From DAOTUB01 sp034437455 (GTDB lineage Bacteria; Chloroflexota; Anaerolineae; B4-G1), in the NCBI GenBank assembly GCA_034437455.1, contig DAOTUB010000123.1, positions 1-6,448 on the forward strand: a DNA stretch of 6,448 nucleotides. Reading direction: 5' to 3'. A program made the translations under genes and the position numbers. The notes under the pieces are model-generated. The model saw only the letters and a list, made by a program, of their open reading frames with translations, was not told the DNA's origin and did no database searches. Shown here in pieces: positions 6,336 through 6,448 of the stretch (position 1 is the stretch's first letter; the number at the start of each line of letters is the position of its first letter).

Positions 6336-6348
6336 ATGAGTGACTCAT
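6336..6348. promoter_or_regulatory. Operator-like palindrome
   Basis: ATGAGT (6336-6341) and ACTCAT (6343-6348) form a perfect inverted repeat around a single G. It sits in the divergent intergenic region just before the TATAAT box of the rightward promoter, where a dimeric regulator would block or adjust polymerase. Its 11-nt core recurs exactly, in inverted orientation, at 6385-6395. Binding by a regulator is inferred. Confidence 0.4.
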
Positions 6349-6363
6349 CGGTTATAATAACCG
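6349..6363. promoter_or_regulatory. Palindrome containing a -10 box; divergent promoter core
   Basis: CGGTTAT and ATAACCG are perfect 7-nt arms around a central A (6356). The plus strand contains a consensus TATAAT (6353-6358), so rightward transcription would begin near 6365 and give a leader of about 29 nt before the ATG at 6394. Because of the symmetry the minus strand carries TATTAT (6359-6354), one mismatch from consensus, which could serve the MBL operon. No good -35 box is visible for either direction, which would fit dependence on an activator or on an alternative upstream element. Confidence 0.45.
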
Positions 6364-6384
6364 TGAGACCATACACAAAAAGGA

Positions 6385-6395
6385 GAGTCACTCAT
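6385..6395. repeat. Second copy of the operator-like motif across the start codon
   Basis: GAGTCACTCAT here is the exact reverse complement of 6336-6346. Extended to 13 nt (6383-6395) it matches the full palindrome at 11 of 13 positions. It begins at the end of the AGGAG ribosome-binding site and runs into the ATG at 6394. The centres of the two copies lie 47 bp apart, compatible with a pair of operator sites, though chance similarity in so short a motif is possible. Confidence 0.35.
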
Positions 6396-6448
6396 GTCAT
6401 CCAAATTTGCTACAGCCGATACGCTGGTTATTGCCGCGGACATCGGCA
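6394..6448 (+). CDS. Start of a divergently transcribed gene, cut by the window edge
   Basis: An open frame starts at ATG 6394, 8 nt after AGGAG (6381-6385), and runs off the window after 18 full codons reading MSSKFATADTLVIAADIG. The strand of small residues followed by a hydrophobic beta strand ending in D-I-G resembles the phosphate-1 loop that opens actin/hexokinase/Hsp70-superfamily ATPases, such as ROK kinases or MutL-type glutamate mutase chaperones, where DIG is usually followed by S/T/G residues. With so few residues this is only a suggestion. It is divergent from the MBL hydrolase operon and probably shares its control region. Confidence 0.6.
   Translation, partial: MSSKFATADTLVIAADIG

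Overview
The window reads as a stretch of bacterial chromosome, most likely from a member of the Chloroflexota. The pointer is the first gene, a member of the DUF2298 / 'YYY' family of large membrane proteins, which is known mainly from Chloroflexota and archaea. The DNA is GC-rich, genes are tightly packed, Shine-Dalgarno sites are clear and non-ATG starts occur. This placement is an inference from gene content. No rRNA, tRNA, CRISPR array, insertion sequence or phage gene is visible.

Layout, left to right. Positions 1-202 hold no gene. They contain a striking double-hairpin palindromic element (1-50) and then a good sigma70-type promoter (142-170) for the first gene. Positions 203-2743 (+) encode the 846-residue polytopic YYY protein from a TTG start, a predicted GT-C-like membrane enzyme of unknown substrate. 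Its last 18 bases overlap the 3' end of a convergent minus-strand pair: an M20-family metallopeptidase (5073-3697) followed 11 nt later by a PLP-dependent threonine/serine dehydratase (3685-2726). This pair looks like a small amino-acid catabolic operon in which dipeptides are cleaved and hydroxy amino acids are deaminated to 2-oxo acids.

Positions 5074-5287 hold no confident gene. They contain a probable intrinsic terminator for the next minus-strand unit and a short coding-like minus-strand fragment that may be the remnant or tail of a lost gene. That next unit is an MBL-fold metal-dependent hydrolase (6315-5665) followed 20 nt later by a two-ribbon zinc protein (5644-5288).

Positions 6316-6393 form a divergent control region. 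It carries two adjacent perfect short palindromes, a consensus TATAAT inside one of them, and a second copy of the other palindrome's sequence lying across the ribosome-binding and start region of the gene to the right. That gene (6394 onward, +) is cut by the window edge. Its first 18 residues end in a D-I-G motif that could open an actin/hexokinase-type ATPase domain.

Most of the window is ordinary housekeeping or metabolic DNA. The items most worth a second look are the paired hairpins with mutually complementary loops at 1-50, the symmetric divergent promoter/operator region at 6336-6395, and the orphan coding-like tail at 5126-5230. I see no convincing multi-gene novel system.
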